A stretch of DNA of 64,000 bases. It comes from Xanthobacteraceae bacterium. Lineage in GTDB: Bacteria > Pseudomonadota > Alphaproteobacteria > Rhizobiales > Xanthobacteraceae. Shown here piece after piece: positions 34,715 to 43,940 of the stretch. Position 1 is the first letter of the stretch. Each line of letters begins with the position of its first letter. The notes beneath the pieces are model-generated. The model did not search any database. It was not told where the DNA came from and saw only the letters and a program-made list of their open reading frames with translations. The stretch spans positions 682,001-746,000 of the forward strand of contig CP075369.1 in assembly GCA_019454205.1 (NCBI GenBank), written 5' to 3'. Position numbers and translations under genes: made by a program.

Positions 34715-35383
34715 TTAACGGCGGCGGGCGGCGGAAATACTGGCGGCGAGGATTGCGGCGGCCGCGCGTACCAGTGCTGAGAAGAGCGGCAAGAGAGCCG
34801 GTAGACGCCGTAACCGCCTTCGCGGCCTTCGCGGCGGCCGGTTCGCGCGCGGCATCGGGATATGAATGAATACGACCAGCGGAGGCTTTTCTTGCGCGCG
34901 GGTTTCGTGGAGCGCGCGGTAGAACGAAGCATTGCAGAGATAGCTGCCTGCATCGCGCGAAAGCCGTGCGCGAACGCCTGCGGATTTGGCCGCCTGCAAA
35001 AGCCGACGCGCAGGTGCGCGCAACGGCAGCGTCCGCGAACCTTTCTCCATCAAGGCGCGTTTGGCTGGAACGAACCTCGCATTATCGGGAGCGAGAACCG
35101 AGACTGCATTGCGTGCGGTCGTCTCGATGCACACTTCGCGGCGGCGTCCGGCAACCCCGAACAGGACAACGGCATCGGGTCCTGATTTCAGAAGCGTTAG
35201 AAGCTCCTTTTCGGCGGCTTCGTAGGCAGTCGGAAAAATCGCGCCGGAGAGGCGAATACCGGAGTTGCGGAAGCGCTGCATGCGCAAGAGTTGCCGCACG
35301 ATTTCGGCGGAGGGATTTTTCGCCACACCCGGAAATGGCCCGAAGCCCGCGATTGCGATGCGCAACGGGCGGACTGCGGACAT
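34715..35383 (-). CDS. Pyroglutamyl-peptidase I-like protein (peptidase family C15)
   Basis: A 222-residue protein of the C15 cysteine peptidase family, which removes N-terminal pyroglutamate. The N-terminal GFGPFPGVAKNPS and all three triad positions are visible: Glu in VCIETTARNAV, Cys in AGSYLCNASFY and His in VFIHIPMP. The C-terminal 45 residues are Arg/Pro/Ala-rich and atypical. The ATG overlaps the meaB stop (ATGA), which argues for co-translation with meaB. A link between a C15 peptidase and methylmalonyl-CoA metabolism is not established. Confidence 0.85.
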   Translation of the reverse strand: MSAVRPLRIAIAGFGPFPGVAKNPSAEIVRQLLRMQRFRNSGIRLSGAIFPTAYEAAEKELLTLLKSGPDAVVLFGVAGRRREVCIETTARNAVSVLAPDNARFVPAKRALMEKGSRTLPLRAPARRLLQAAKSAGVRARLSRDAGSYLCNASFYRALHETRAQEKPPLVVFIHIPMPRANRPPRRPRRRLRRLPALLPLFSALVRAAAAILAASISAARRR

Positions 35384-36378
35384 CAGTCGAGGCCGATCAG
35401 CTTCGCCAGTTCGTCGGCGGCGAGTTGCGGCGGTAATTTTCCTTCTGCGACTGCCTTTTCGAGCGCCGGGATGCGCGCGCGTACCCTCGCATTCGAACGG
35501 ATGCGCTCCTGGAAATGTTCTTCCACCAGCGTCCACATCCACTTGATTTCCTGCGTGCGGCGCTTATCCGCGAGCCGCCCGGTTTTCTGCTGGCGCTCGC
35601 GGTGAGCGAGCACGCTCTCCCACAATGCGCCGATGCCGTTGCCGGTCAGCGCAGAATAGGTGAGCACCGGCGCGGCTTCGTTCTGGTCCGATGAGAAAAT
35701 ATGGATCGCAGCCTTGAGCGCGCTGGCCGCCGCGCGCGCGCGGGGAAGGTTGTCGCCGTCCGCCTTGTTGACGGCGATGATGTCCGCGACTTCCAGAATG
35801 CCTTTCTTGATGCCCTGCAATTCGTCGCCCGCGCCCGGCAGCATCAGCACCAGAAACACATCGGTCATGCTTGCGACCGCGACTTCCGACTGGCCGATTC
35901 CGACCGTCTCGACGAGTATGACGTCGTAACCTGCCGCCTCGCATAGAAGCATCGACTCGCGCGTGCGCGCGGCGACGCCGCCGAGCGTTCCCGCCGATGG
36001 CGAAGGCCGGATGAAAGCGCTTTCGTCGGCGGAGAGATGCTGCATTCGCGTCTTGTCGCCGAGGATGGAGCCGCCGCTTTTCGTTGAGGAAGGATCGACT
36101 GCGAGCACTGCGACGCGATGACCGGCCGCCGTCAAATGCGAGCCGAGCGTGTCGATCGAAGTCGATTTGCCGACGCCGGGTACGCCGGAAATGCCGATGC
36201 GAATCGCCTTGCCCGTTTCGGGGAGCAGTTCGCGCAGAAGCTCCTGCGCTTTCGCGCGATGCTCGGTTTTCTTCGATTCGACCAGCGTGATCGCACGCGC
36301 CAGCGCCGCCCGGTCATGCGCCTGTAGCTTGCGGGCAAGTTCGGCAATGTCTGGGGAGATGCGCGGAGCCTTCGGCAT
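35383..36378 (-). CDS. meaB: MeaB, methylmalonyl-CoA mutase-associated GTPase
   Basis: A 331-residue G3E-type P-loop GTPase that guards and reactivates the adenosylcobalamin-dependent mutase. Walker A is GVPGVGKSTSID, switch/Walker B elements DPSS and VETVGIGQSE, and the guanine specificity motif is NKAD. The C-terminal dimerisation arm is present. It starts 9 nt downstream of the small methyltransferase gene, and mutase large subunit lies before that, so the operon is mutB-methyltransferase-meaB-C15 peptidase. Confidence 0.94.
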   Translation of the reverse strand: MPKAPRISPDIAELARKLQAHDRAALARAITLVESKKTEHRAKAQELLRELLPETGKAIRIGISGVPGVGKSTSIDTLGSHLTAAGHRVAVLAVDPSSTKSGGSILGDKTRMQHLSADESAFIRPSPSAGTLGGVAARTRESMLLCEAAGYDVILVETVGIGQSEVAVASMTDVFLVLMLPGAGDELQGIKKGILEVADIIAVNKADGDNLPRARAAASALKAAIHIFSSDQNEAAPVLTYSALTGNGIGALWESVLAHRERQQKTGRLADKRRTQEIKWMWTLVEEHFQERIRSNARVRARIPALEKAVAEGKLPPQLAADELAKLIGLD

Positions 36379-36387
36379 AGCCGCTGT

Positions 36388-37158
36388 TTACAGCAGATCG
36401 TCGAAATTGGGGAGTTTCGGGTCGGGTGAAAGCACCAGAGCCTTCTTCTCGTAGCGGAAGTCCGCGCCCAGCGGCCATACATTGTCCGGGAAAGCCTTCA
36501 GGAGCTGCCCGATATAGAAATCGAACATAGGCTCGCGGCAGATCATGTATTTCGTCTGCGCGGCGATGTCTTCGCGGTCGATAATGCAGAACACACGCAA
36601 CGACGGCTCGCGCTTGAGAAATTCATGCACGATGACCGGAAGCGTCGGATAACCCGCGTGCAGCATGTCGTCGAGGCAAATCACGCCGCGCTCGTCGAGG
36701 GTTTGCGTTGCAAGCGACATATCATTTGCGAGATGCTCTGGCGTATGTTCGCCGTCGACATGAAAGAATAGTACTTTCTTGCCGGTCGCGAGCGCCAGAA
36801 TCTCTTTCGCGCTCAATTTCAGGCTATCGGCGGCAACGATGATCGAGCGGCCGGGAACGCCGTATTTCGCGATGTTGTCTTCCAGCGCGGTCTTTACCTT
36901 CGGGCTGGGCCAATGAAACGTATCGAAACCGATCGCCCGCTCATCGCCGGTCAGTGCATGCGAAAGCGCGATGAAATAGCGGCCCGCGAAAGCACCTATC
37001 TCGACGAAGTGTCCGGCAATTCCTTGCTCGGATTGAATGCGCATCGTGGCTGCGCCGACCGCCGCCGCGAAACGCGAGGACATGCCTGGTACGGAGAAGT
37101 AGTGCTGCCCGATGTAGGCGTCGGCCGCGGCAATTCCGGATTTAAAGGGTGCCAGCAA
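36388..37158 (-). CDS. Class I SAM-dependent methyltransferase-like protein
   Basis: A 256-residue Rossmann-fold protein. The SAM-binding segment is HFVEIGAFAGRYFIAL, followed by GFDTFHWPSP and a metal-binding-like region FFHVDGEHTPEHLANDM. The pattern is that of Methyltransf_24/TylF-type O-methyltransferases. It sits 4 nt after the mutase large subunit and 9 nt before meaB, inside the methylmalonyl-CoA mutase operon. The acceptor is unknown. Confidence 0.8.
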   Translation of the reverse strand: MLAPFKSGIAAADAYIGQHYFSVPGMSSRFAAAVGAATMRIQSEQGIAGHFVEIGAFAGRYFIALSHALTGDERAIGFDTFHWPSPKVKTALEDNIAKYGVPGRSIIVAADSLKLSAKEILALATGKKVLFFHVDGEHTPEHLANDMSLATQTLDERGVICLDDMLHAGYPTLPVIVHEFLKREPSLRVFCIIDREDIAAQTKYMICREPMFDFYIGQLLKAFPDNVWPLGADFRYEKKALVLSPDPKLPNFDDLL

Positions 37159-37162
37159 AGAA

Positions 37163-39322
37163 TTATTCCGCTGCCGCCCGATCGTGGCCGAGTTTCAACG
37201 AGAGCGAGCGCAGCAGGTCTTCCGCCGCTTCCGCGATCACGGTGCCCGGCGGGAAGATCGCTTCCGCGCCTGCTGCCTTCACTTCCGCGTAGTCCTGCGG
37301 AGGAATGACGCCACCGACGACGATCATGATGTCCTCGCGGCCTTCCTTCTTCAGCGCAGCTTTCAGTTCGGGAACCAGCGTGAGGTGTCCGGCCGCGAGC
37401 GAAGAAATGCCGACGACATGCACGTCGTTCTCGACTGCCTGCCGTGCGGCTTCCGCGGGTGTTGCGAACAGCGGACCGATGTCCACGTCGAAGCCGAGGT
37501 CGGCGAAGGCGGAAGCGATCACCTTCTGGCCGCGGTCGTGGCCGTCCTGTCCGACCTTCGCCACCAGGATACGCGGGCGGCGGCCTTCGTCGGCCTCGAA
37601 CTTCTCAACCAGTTTCTGTACGCGGACGACTGCGTCGGACATATTCCCGACCTCCCGCTTGTAAACGCCTGTAATCGCACGGATTTCCGCACGATGCCGG
37701 CCCCAGACCTTTTCCAGCGCCATCGAGATTTCGCCGACGGTCGCTTTCGCGCGCGCGGCATCGACACCGAGCGCGAGCAGGTTGCCCGTGCCACTCGAAG
37801 CCGCATTGGTAAGCGCTTCGAGTTTCTGCGCCAGCACCTTCTCGTCGCGTTCCGCGCGAAGCCGCTCCAACTTCTCGATCTGGCGCTTGCGCACCGCCGA
37901 GTTATCGACTTTCAGCACTTCAATTTCGGCTTCGCTTTCCGGCTTGTACTTGTTGACGCCGATCACGGCCTGCATGCCCGCGTCGATGCGCGCCTGTGTC
38001 TTCGCGGCGGCTTCCTCGATGCGCAACTTCGGAATCCCGGCTTCGATGGCTTTCGCCATGCCGCCGAGGTTCTCGACCTCCTGAATGTGGTCCCACGCCT
38101 TCTTTGCGAGTTCGTAGGTGAGTTTCTCGACGTAATAGGAGCCGCCCCACGGATCGGCGATGCGCGTGGTGCCGCTTTCCTGCTGGAGAAAGAGCTGCGT
38201 GTTGCGCGCGATGCGTGCGGAGAAATCGGTCGGCAGCGCCAACGCTTCGTCAAGCGCATTGGTGTGCAGCGATTGCGTATGGCCCTGTGTCGCCGCCATT
38301 GCTTCGACGGAAGTGCGCACCACGTTGTTGAAGACGTCCTGTGCGGTCAGCGACCAGCCGGAAGTTTGGCAATGCGTGCGCAGCGAGAGCGAGCGTGTGT
38401 CCTTCGGGTTGAACGGCTTGATCAGCTTCGCCCAGAGCAGGCGAGCCGCGCGCATCTTCGCGATCTCCATGAAGAAGTTCATGCCGATCGCCCAGAAGAA
38501 AGAGAGGCGAGGCGCGAACTTGTCGATGTCGAGACCCGCGGCAATGCCCGCGCGAACATATTCCACGCCATCCGCGAGCGTGTAGGCAAGTTCGAGATCT
38601 TGCGTCGCGCCCGCTTCCTGCATGTGATAGCCGGAAATTGAGATCGAGTTGAACTTCGGCATGTTCTGCGACGTGTAGCCGAAGATGTCCGAGATGATCC
38701 GCATCGAGGGCGCGGGCGGATAGATGTAGGTATTGCGGACCATGAACTCCTTCAGGATGTCGTTCTGGATGGTCCCTGAAAGTTTCGAGGCGGGTACGCC
38801 CTGTTCTTCGCCCGCAACGATGAAAAGCGAGAGAACGGGAAGCACCGCGCCGTTCATGGTCATCGACACGCTCATCTGCTCGAGCGGGATGCCCGCGAAC
38901 AGGGTGCGCATGTCGAGAATGGAGTCGATCGCGACACCCGCCATGCCGACGTCGCCGGTGACGCGCGGATGATCGGAGTCATAGCCGCGATGCGTCGCCA
39001 GATCGAACGCAATGGAGAGACCCTTCTGTCCGGCCGCGAGATTGCGCCGGTAGAAGGCGTTGGAATCTTCCGCCGTCGAGAAACCGGCATACTGGCGGAT
39101 CGTCCACGGCTGCGTGACGTACATGGTCGGGTAGGGGCCGCGCAGGTACGGCGCGATGCCCGGCCACGTGTTCAGGAAGTCGATGCCGGCGAGATCGCGT
39201 TCGTCGTAGGCGGACTTTACCGGGATGCCTTCCGGCGTCAGCCACGGCTCTGCTGCGCCAGCCTGCGCACTCAGCGCGCTCTCGCGAAATTGAACCTTGG
39301 AGAAGTCCGGCAGCTTGCTCAT
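37163..39322 (-). CDS. mutB: Methylmalonyl-CoA mutase large (catalytic) subunit
   Basis: A 719-residue adenosylcobalamin-dependent mutase interconverting (R)-methylmalonyl-CoA and succinyl-CoA. The N-terminal TIM barrel has RGPYPTMYVTQPWTIRQYAG and the substrate-site FSTAEDSN. The cobalamin domain has the base-off motif GQDGHDRGQK (His595) and GPLFATP. ATG 39322 (MSKLPDFSK) is preferred to an upstream in-frame start that lacks family similarity. It pairs with the small subunit gene at 40285-42117, from which it is separated by a DUF817 gene on the opposite strand. scpA is an alternative symbol. Confidence 0.95.
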   Translation of the reverse strand: MSKLPDFSKVQFRESALSAQAGAAEPWLTPEGIPVKSAYDERDLAGIDFLNTWPGIAPYLRGPYPTMYVTQPWTIRQYAGFSTAEDSNAFYRRNLAAGQKGLSIAFDLATHRGYDSDHPRVTGDVGMAGVAIDSILDMRTLFAGIPLEQMSVSMTMNGAVLPVLSLFIVAGEEQGVPASKLSGTIQNDILKEFMVRNTYIYPPAPSMRIISDIFGYTSQNMPKFNSISISGYHMQEAGATQDLELAYTLADGVEYVRAGIAAGLDIDKFAPRLSFFWAIGMNFFMEIAKMRAARLLWAKLIKPFNPKDTRSLSLRTHCQTSGWSLTAQDVFNNVVRTSVEAMAATQGHTQSLHTNALDEALALPTDFSARIARNTQLFLQQESGTTRIADPWGGSYYVEKLTYELAKKAWDHIQEVENLGGMAKAIEAGIPKLRIEEAAAKTQARIDAGMQAVIGVNKYKPESEAEIEVLKVDNSAVRKRQIEKLERLRAERDEKVLAQKLEALTNAASSGTGNLLALGVDAARAKATVGEISMALEKVWGRHRAEIRAITGVYKREVGNMSDAVVRVQKLVEKFEADEGRRPRILVAKVGQDGHDRGQKVIASAFADLGFDVDIGPLFATPAEAARQAVENDVHVVGISSLAAGHLTLVPELKAALKKEGREDIMIVVGGVIPPQDYAEVKAAGAEAIFPPGTVIAEAAEDLLRSLSLKLGHDRAAAE

Positions 39323-39392
39323 GGCCTTATTTATACCCCGTCGCGCAGGATAATCACGCACCGCAATAATCTCTTATATTCCAGTCGTTTAC

Positions 39393-40283
39393 GTGCACAA
39401 GCCGCAACCTGACAATGCAAGACCGAGCGCCGCGGCGGCCTGGGCGCCGCTCGCGCGTTTCATCGGCGCGGAAGCCGCCATCGGCCGCTGGGCCGAAAGC
39501 GGCGGGCGTTTACGTGCGTGGACCTACGAGTTCGTGCGCTTCGGCATTAAGCAGGCATGGGCTTGCCTGTTCGGCGGCTTGATGGTCGCGCTGATCATCG
39601 CGACGACGCTGTGGTATCCCCGTGGTGCCACGCTCGCACGCTACGATTTCCTGTTTCTTGCGGCGCTTGCCATCCAGATCGGCATGCTCGTTTTCAAGCT
39701 GGAGACATGGAACGAAGCGAAGGTGATCTTCATTTTCCATGTCGTCGGCACGATCATGGAAGTATTCAAGACCGGCGTGGGTTCGTGGATTTATCCGGAG
39801 GCCGGTTTTTTCAAGATTGGCGGCGTGCCGCTCTTCTCCGGGTTCATGTATGCGAGCATTGGCAGCTATATCGCGCGCGTCTGGCACCTTTTCGATTTCA
39901 GGTTCACGCGCCACCCGCCGCTATGGACTGTGTATTTGCTCGCCGGTGCGATCTACCTGAACTTCTACGCGCATCATTACATCTATGATTTTCGCTATTT
40001 CCTGTTCGCGTTCGCGTTCCTGTTGTTTGGACGGACGATGATCTACTACAAGGTCTGGCATGCGCATCGTCCAATGCCGCTGCTATTGGCCGCGTTTCTG
40101 GTCGCGTTATTCGTGTGGGTCGCGGAGAATGTCGGCACGATCACGAAGACCTGGCTTTACCCGCATCAGCTCACTGGCTGGCAGGCGGTGTCGTTCGCGA
40201 AATTCGGTTCGTGGTTCCTGCTCTTGTTCCTGAGCTATGCGCTGGTGGCGTTCGTGAACCAGCCGAGGAATGGCGTGCGCTGA
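39393..40283 (+). CDS. DUF817 family integral membrane protein
   Basis: A 296-residue polytopic protein with about eight membrane helices. The DUF817 signature region ETWNEAKVIFIFHVVGTIMEVFKT and GSWIYPEAG is recognisable (cited in part: WNEAKVIFIFHVVGT). The function of the family is unknown. The start is GTG 39393, without a convincing ribosome binding site. It lies on the plus strand between the two methylmalonyl-CoA mutase subunit genes, ending 1 nt before the small subunit stop, and so interrupts what is usually a continuous operon. Confidence 0.9.
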   Translation: MHKPQPDNARPSAAAAWAPLARFIGAEAAIGRWAESGGRLRAWTYEFVRFGIKQAWACLFGGLMVALIIATTLWYPRGATLARYDFLFLAALAIQIGMLVFKLETWNEAKVIFIFHVVGTIMEVFKTGVGSWIYPEAGFFKIGGVPLFSGFMYASIGSYIARVWHLFDFRFTRHPPLWTVYLLAGAIYLNFYAHHYIYDFRYFLFAFAFLLFGRTMIYYKVWHAHRPMPLLLAAFLVALFVWVAENVGTITKTWLYPHQLTGWQAVSFAKFGSWFLLLFLSYALVAFVNQPRNGVR

Positions 40284-40284
40284 G

Positions 40285-42117
40285 TTAAATGGCGCTTTGT
40301 GCCGTCTTGAGTGCCGCAATCACGTCGCAGCCCGCGAATGCGAAGCCGGTGATCCCGGCACTCTTATAGGCAGCTTCTTTTTCGCCGCCGCGTCCGGCGA
40401 GCCAGATGGCAGCCGCGCCGGCTTGCTTCAATGCCAGTGCCGTGGCTTCCGCCTGCGTTCCGTAGATTTCGTCCGACGAACAGATGCAGGCAATCTTCGC
40501 GCCGGATGCTGCGAAGGCCTTCACAGCTTCCTCCGCTGAAGAAAGATTCTCGCTCGGCACGGCCGCGATGCCGCCTGCCTCGAAGAAATTGCGCGCGAAG
40601 GTCGTGCGCGCGGTGAAGTCAACCGGCTTGCCGAGATTGGCAAGGAAAACCTTCGGCGCAGGGTTCATCTTTTCCGCCGCGTCGCGAAGGGCCTCGAACC
40701 CTTCCGAAAGCCGCATCCGCGGCATCGCCTCCGCAACCTGCGGGAAGGGCAGTTCGGCAAATTGCGGGTTCGTGTCCGCCACGCCTTCCTTGCCTTCCGC
40801 GATATTCGGAAACTCGGACGTGCCAGTCAGCGGGTCTTTGCGCCGGGCGATGTTGGCGAGGCGCGAGGCGCGCGTCTCTGTAACCTTCTTCTGGAGCAGA
40901 CCCTTCTCAAGTGCAGCGGCGATGCCACCCGCAGCTTCGATTTCCTGAAACAATTTCCATGCGCTCTGGCACAATTCTTCCGTCAGCGTCTCGATGGAGC
41001 CGCTTCCCGCCGCAGGATCCCCCGCACGATGAAGGTTGGACTCTTCGAGCAGGATCAGTTGCGTGTTGCGCGCGATGCGCCGCGCGAACTCGCCGGGCAG
41101 GCCGAGCGCCGCGGTATGCGGCAGCACGGAAATCGAGTTCGCGCCGCCGAATCCGGCAGCCGCGACCGCCATCGTCGCGCGCAGCATATTCACGTTCGGA
41201 TCGCGTCTGGTCAGCATCCGCCACGCCGTCTCGGTGGAAATGAAAATCGGCTTCGGCACCAGCGAGGATGCTTCCTCGATGCGCGCCCAGAGTTTTCGTA
41301 GCGCGCGAAGTTTCGCAATCGTGAGAAACTGGTCGGCGTCGGCGGCCAGTCGGAAGAAAAGTGCGTTCCGTGCATCGTCGAGCGAAAGTCCTGCCGCTTC
41401 GAGTGCGCGCATGTATTCGACGCCGCAAGCCAGCACGAACGCGAGTTCCTGCGCTTCCGAGCCGCCGCTCGCATGCACGATGCGCCCGTCGGCGGCGGCG
41501 AAACCGCCCTTGAAACCCTGCTTTGCAAGAGCGGCGATCTGCGCAGCGAACTGCGGCGCGATTTCCTTCCATGGCGCCCGGCTGCAGCCATGCAAGGCGA
41601 TGGCGCCGAGCGGATCGAGGCCAAAGCGGAAATTGCATTTCGCCGGTTCCGCGCTGCGTTCTTTCGCGATTTCCGCAAGCCATAGCGGCACGTCTTGCGA
41701 GAGCGGACCGATGTCTAGTTCGATCTCTGCTGCGTCCAGCCAGAAATTCTCAAGCGCTTGCGATAGTGCTTCTTTGGTGGCGGGCAGGGCGAAGCCGTAG
41801 TCGCCGATTGCACCGGGGAAAACGAGCTTTATTCCCGTCGCGCCGTTTTCGAGGTCGTGCAGCGCCTGTTTGTTCGCCTGCTTCGCGTCGCGGAGTTCGA
41901 TCCGTTGCACGACGGCCCAAGGCTCTCCGTCGATGCGGCCGGGCACGCGCGCGGTTCCCTTCGCGCGTTCGTAAAGCGGCTGGATCGCGATGCCGTCATA
42001 GGTTTTCGAAACCAGACGCTTGTCGAAATCGGCGCCCTTCAGGACGCCATCGACGAGCTTGCGCCATTCTTCGCGGGAGGCGGCAGGGAATTCGGATGCG
42101 AGCGGAAGTTCGGACAT
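40285..42117 (-). CDS. mutA: Methylmalonyl-CoA mutase small subunit
   Basis: A 610-residue mutase subunit related to the large chain but without the cobalamin-binding DxHxxG motif. The corresponding region reads VFLANLGKPVDF and lacks the His. Recognisable shared segments are NTQLILLEESNLHRAGDPAAGSG and WRMLTRRDPNVNMLRATMA (partial). Such small subunits form a non-catalytic half of the alpha-beta heterodimer. ATG 42117 begins MSELPLASEF. It is upstream of mutB on the same strand but separated by DUF817 on the other. Confidence 0.93.
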   Translation of the reverse strand: MSELPLASEFPAASREEWRKLVDGVLKGADFDKRLVSKTYDGIAIQPLYERAKGTARVPGRIDGEPWAVVQRIELRDAKQANKQALHDLENGATGIKLVFPGAIGDYGFALPATKEALSQALENFWLDAAEIELDIGPLSQDVPLWLAEIAKERSAEPAKCNFRFGLDPLGAIALHGCSRAPWKEIAPQFAAQIAALAKQGFKGGFAAADGRIVHASGGSEAQELAFVLACGVEYMRALEAAGLSLDDARNALFFRLAADADQFLTIAKLRALRKLWARIEEASSLVPKPIFISTETAWRMLTRRDPNVNMLRATMAVAAAGFGGANSISVLPHTAALGLPGEFARRIARNTQLILLEESNLHRAGDPAAGSGSIETLTEELCQSAWKLFQEIEAAGGIAAALEKGLLQKKVTETRASRLANIARRKDPLTGTSEFPNIAEGKEGVADTNPQFAELPFPQVAEAMPRMRLSEGFEALRDAAEKMNPAPKVFLANLGKPVDFTARTTFARNFFEAGGIAAVPSENLSSAEEAVKAFAASGAKIACICSSDEIYGTQAEATALALKQAGAAAIWLAGRGGEKEAAYKSAGITGFAFAGCDVIAALKTAQSAI

Positions 42118-42191
42118 GGAGACACGCAAGGAATATATGTACCGGACGACCATGCCACGCGCGCTTTCGCACGCCAAACGGCAGATCGCCG

Positions 42192-42674
42192 CTACTCGGC
42201 GTAAGGGCGCACGGTACCGGGGTCGATTGCTGCGAGGGCTGTCGCCACGCGTTTGCCGCTGATTTCGAGATCGGGAGCGATTTCCGCAAGCGGCACCAGC
42301 ACGAAGGCCCGCTCCAGAATGCGCGGGTGGGGCAGGGTCAGCTCCGGCGTGTCGAGGGCCGCGCCCTCATAATAAAGAATGTCGAGATCCATCGTGCGCG
42401 GGCCGTAGCGGACTTCCTGTTCGCGGTTACGGCCGAGCGCGGCCTCGATCCAGCGCAGGCGTGTCAGCAGCATGCCGGGCGCAAGCGAGGTTTGGATACG
42501 CACAGCCTGATTGAGATAATCGTCCTGCGCCACCGGACCCCACGGCGCGGTTTCATAGACCGAAGATGCAGCCGTGATGGTTCCGCATTGCTTCGCAATC
42601 GCATTGCGCGCTTCTTCCAGCAATGCGGCTCGATCGCCGAGATTGGAGCCTAGCCCGATATAGGCATCAGGCAT
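42192..42674 (-). CDS. folK: 2-amino-4-hydroxy-6-hydroxymethyldihydropteridine diphosphokinase
   Basis: A 160-residue HPPK that pyrophosphorylates 6-hydroxymethyl-7,8-dihydropterin in folate synthesis. YIGLGSNLGDR, VYETAPWGPVAQDDYLNQAV and RYGPRTMDLDILYYEG, the three diagnostic segments, are all intact, including the Mg-binding DxD (DLD). The gene overlaps the end of folB by 8 nt and is the last of the folP-folB-folK operon. Confidence 0.95.
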   Translation of the reverse strand: MPDAYIGLGSNLGDRAALLEEARNAIAKQCGTITAASSVYETAPWGPVAQDDYLNQAVRIQTSLAPGMLLTRLRWIEAALGRNREQEVRYGPRTMDLDILYYEGAALDTPELTLPHPRILERAFVLVPLAEIAPDLEISGKRVATALAAIDPGTVRPYAE

Positions 42675-43035
42675 CGCGCTTGCGCTCCACCGTGGTCGCG
42701 ACGTAATCGAACTCGGCGTCGATCGGCGCTTCCGGTTTCTTCACCGTGACCCGCACGTTCTTCACTGCCGGAAAGTGGGCGAGGATTCCAGCCGCGACAT
42801 GCGCCGCTGCCGCCTCGATCAGGTAGAAGTTCTTTCCGCGAAAAACCGAACTCGCGACGGCGACGACCTCGCCGTAATCCACCGTATCCGCGAGCCGGTC
42901 GTGTTTGACGGCTTCGCCAACATCGGTCTCCAGCGTGATGTCGAGAATGAAGCGCTGGCCGAGCCGCGTTTCCTCCGCGCCGACGCCGTGGCGTGCAAAC
43001 AGCACGAGGCCCGCGATGTCGATGATGCCTTTCAT
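42667..43035 (-). CDS. folB: Dihydroneopterin aldolase
   Basis: A 122-residue tunnelling-fold aldolase that converts dihydroneopterin to hydroxymethyl-dihydropterin. GLVLFARHGVGAEE, DTVDYGEVVAVAS and the Lys in VTVKKPEAPI match the family. It overlaps folP at its 5' end by 4 nt and folK at its 3' end by 8 nt, so translation is coupled along the operon. Confidence 0.93.
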   Translation of the reverse strand: MKGIIDIAGLVLFARHGVGAEETRLGQRFILDITLETDVGEAVKHDRLADTVDYGEVVAVASSVFRGKNFYLIEAAAAHVAAGILAHFPAVKNVRVTVKKPEAPIDAEFDYVATTVERKRDA

Positions 43036-43871
43036 GTCTGCCGGTCCGTCGCTTCGAGTACTTTGAGCGCCTGCACATGCGCGCTCACATCGTGCACGCG
43101 CACTACGGAGACTCCGGCCTGCGCCGCGAGCACGGTGGTGACAATGCTTCCGCCGATGCGCTCGCTCGGTTCGCTCGGCGATACCTTGCCGATGAAGGAT
43201 TTCCGCGATGCGCCGAGCAGCACCGGATAGCCGGATTTGTTAAGCCGCTTCAGATCGCCGACGATGGCGAGGTTTTGTTCAAGCGTTTTGCCGAAACCGA
43301 TACCCGGATCGAGCATGATCGTATCTGCTGCAGCTCCTGCAGTCGTTACTTTCGCAACGGCTTCTTCGAAAAAACCATCCATCTCCGCGAAAATATCGAG
43401 CGTGCCGTCGGTGCTTTCGCGGTTGTGCATGATGATGACGCCAGCCTCCGCGCGAGCAACCGCTTCCGCCATGCCGGGATCACGCGAAAGGCCCCATACA
43501 TCGTTCACGATATGCGCGCCTGCGGCGAGCGCTTGTGTGGCGATGGCCGCTTTCGATGTGTCGATGGAGATCGTCGCTTCTGTTTTGGCGGCCAGCATCT
43601 CGATCACGGGCAGCACGCGCTCCAGTTCGGTCCGGGAGTCGACGGGCTGATGCCCTGGCCGGGTGGATTCGCCGCCCACGTCGATGATGTCGGCGCCTTC
43701 CGCGATCATCTTGATAGCAGCGGAGACCGCGTCATCGGCGTTGCGATAGGAGCCGCCATCGGAAAACGAGTCGGGCGTGACGTTTAGAATACCCATCACC
43801 AGTGGACGGCGGCGCAATTCGAGCTTGCGGCCGCGCGCGCGGAACGTCCGGTTAGGGGATTTTGTCAGCAT
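43032..43871 (-). CDS. folP: Dihydropteroate synthase
   Basis: A TIM-barrel enzyme of about 279 residues that joins hydroxymethyl-dihydropterin diphosphate with p-aminobenzoate. The motifs MGILNVTPDSFSDGG, DVGGESTRPG, NDVWG and DPGIGFGKT are all intact. Start ATG 43871 (MLTKSPNRTF) is preferred to an ATG 13 codons upstream. An initiation even closer to the barrel (PLVMGILN) is possible. It is the first gene of folP-folB-folK. Confidence 0.95.
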   Translation of the reverse strand: MLTKSPNRTFRARGRKLELRRRPLVMGILNVTPDSFSDGGSYRNADDAVSAAIKMIAEGADIIDVGGESTRPGHQPVDSRTELERVLPVIEMLAAKTEATISIDTSKAAIATQALAAGAHIVNDVWGLSRDPGMAEAVARAEAGVIIMHNRESTDGTLDIFAEMDGFFEEAVAKVTTAGAAADTIMLDPGIGFGKTLEQNLAIVGDLKRLNKSGYPVLLGASRKSFIGKVSPSEPSERIGGSIVTTVLAAQAGVSVVRVHDVSAHVQALKVLEATDRQT

Positions 43872-43940
43872 CCGGCGAATAGACCCCCCGTACCCCGAAA
43901 ACGCAAGCAAGAGGCGGGTGGTGACGCGTGCGCAGTGGCC

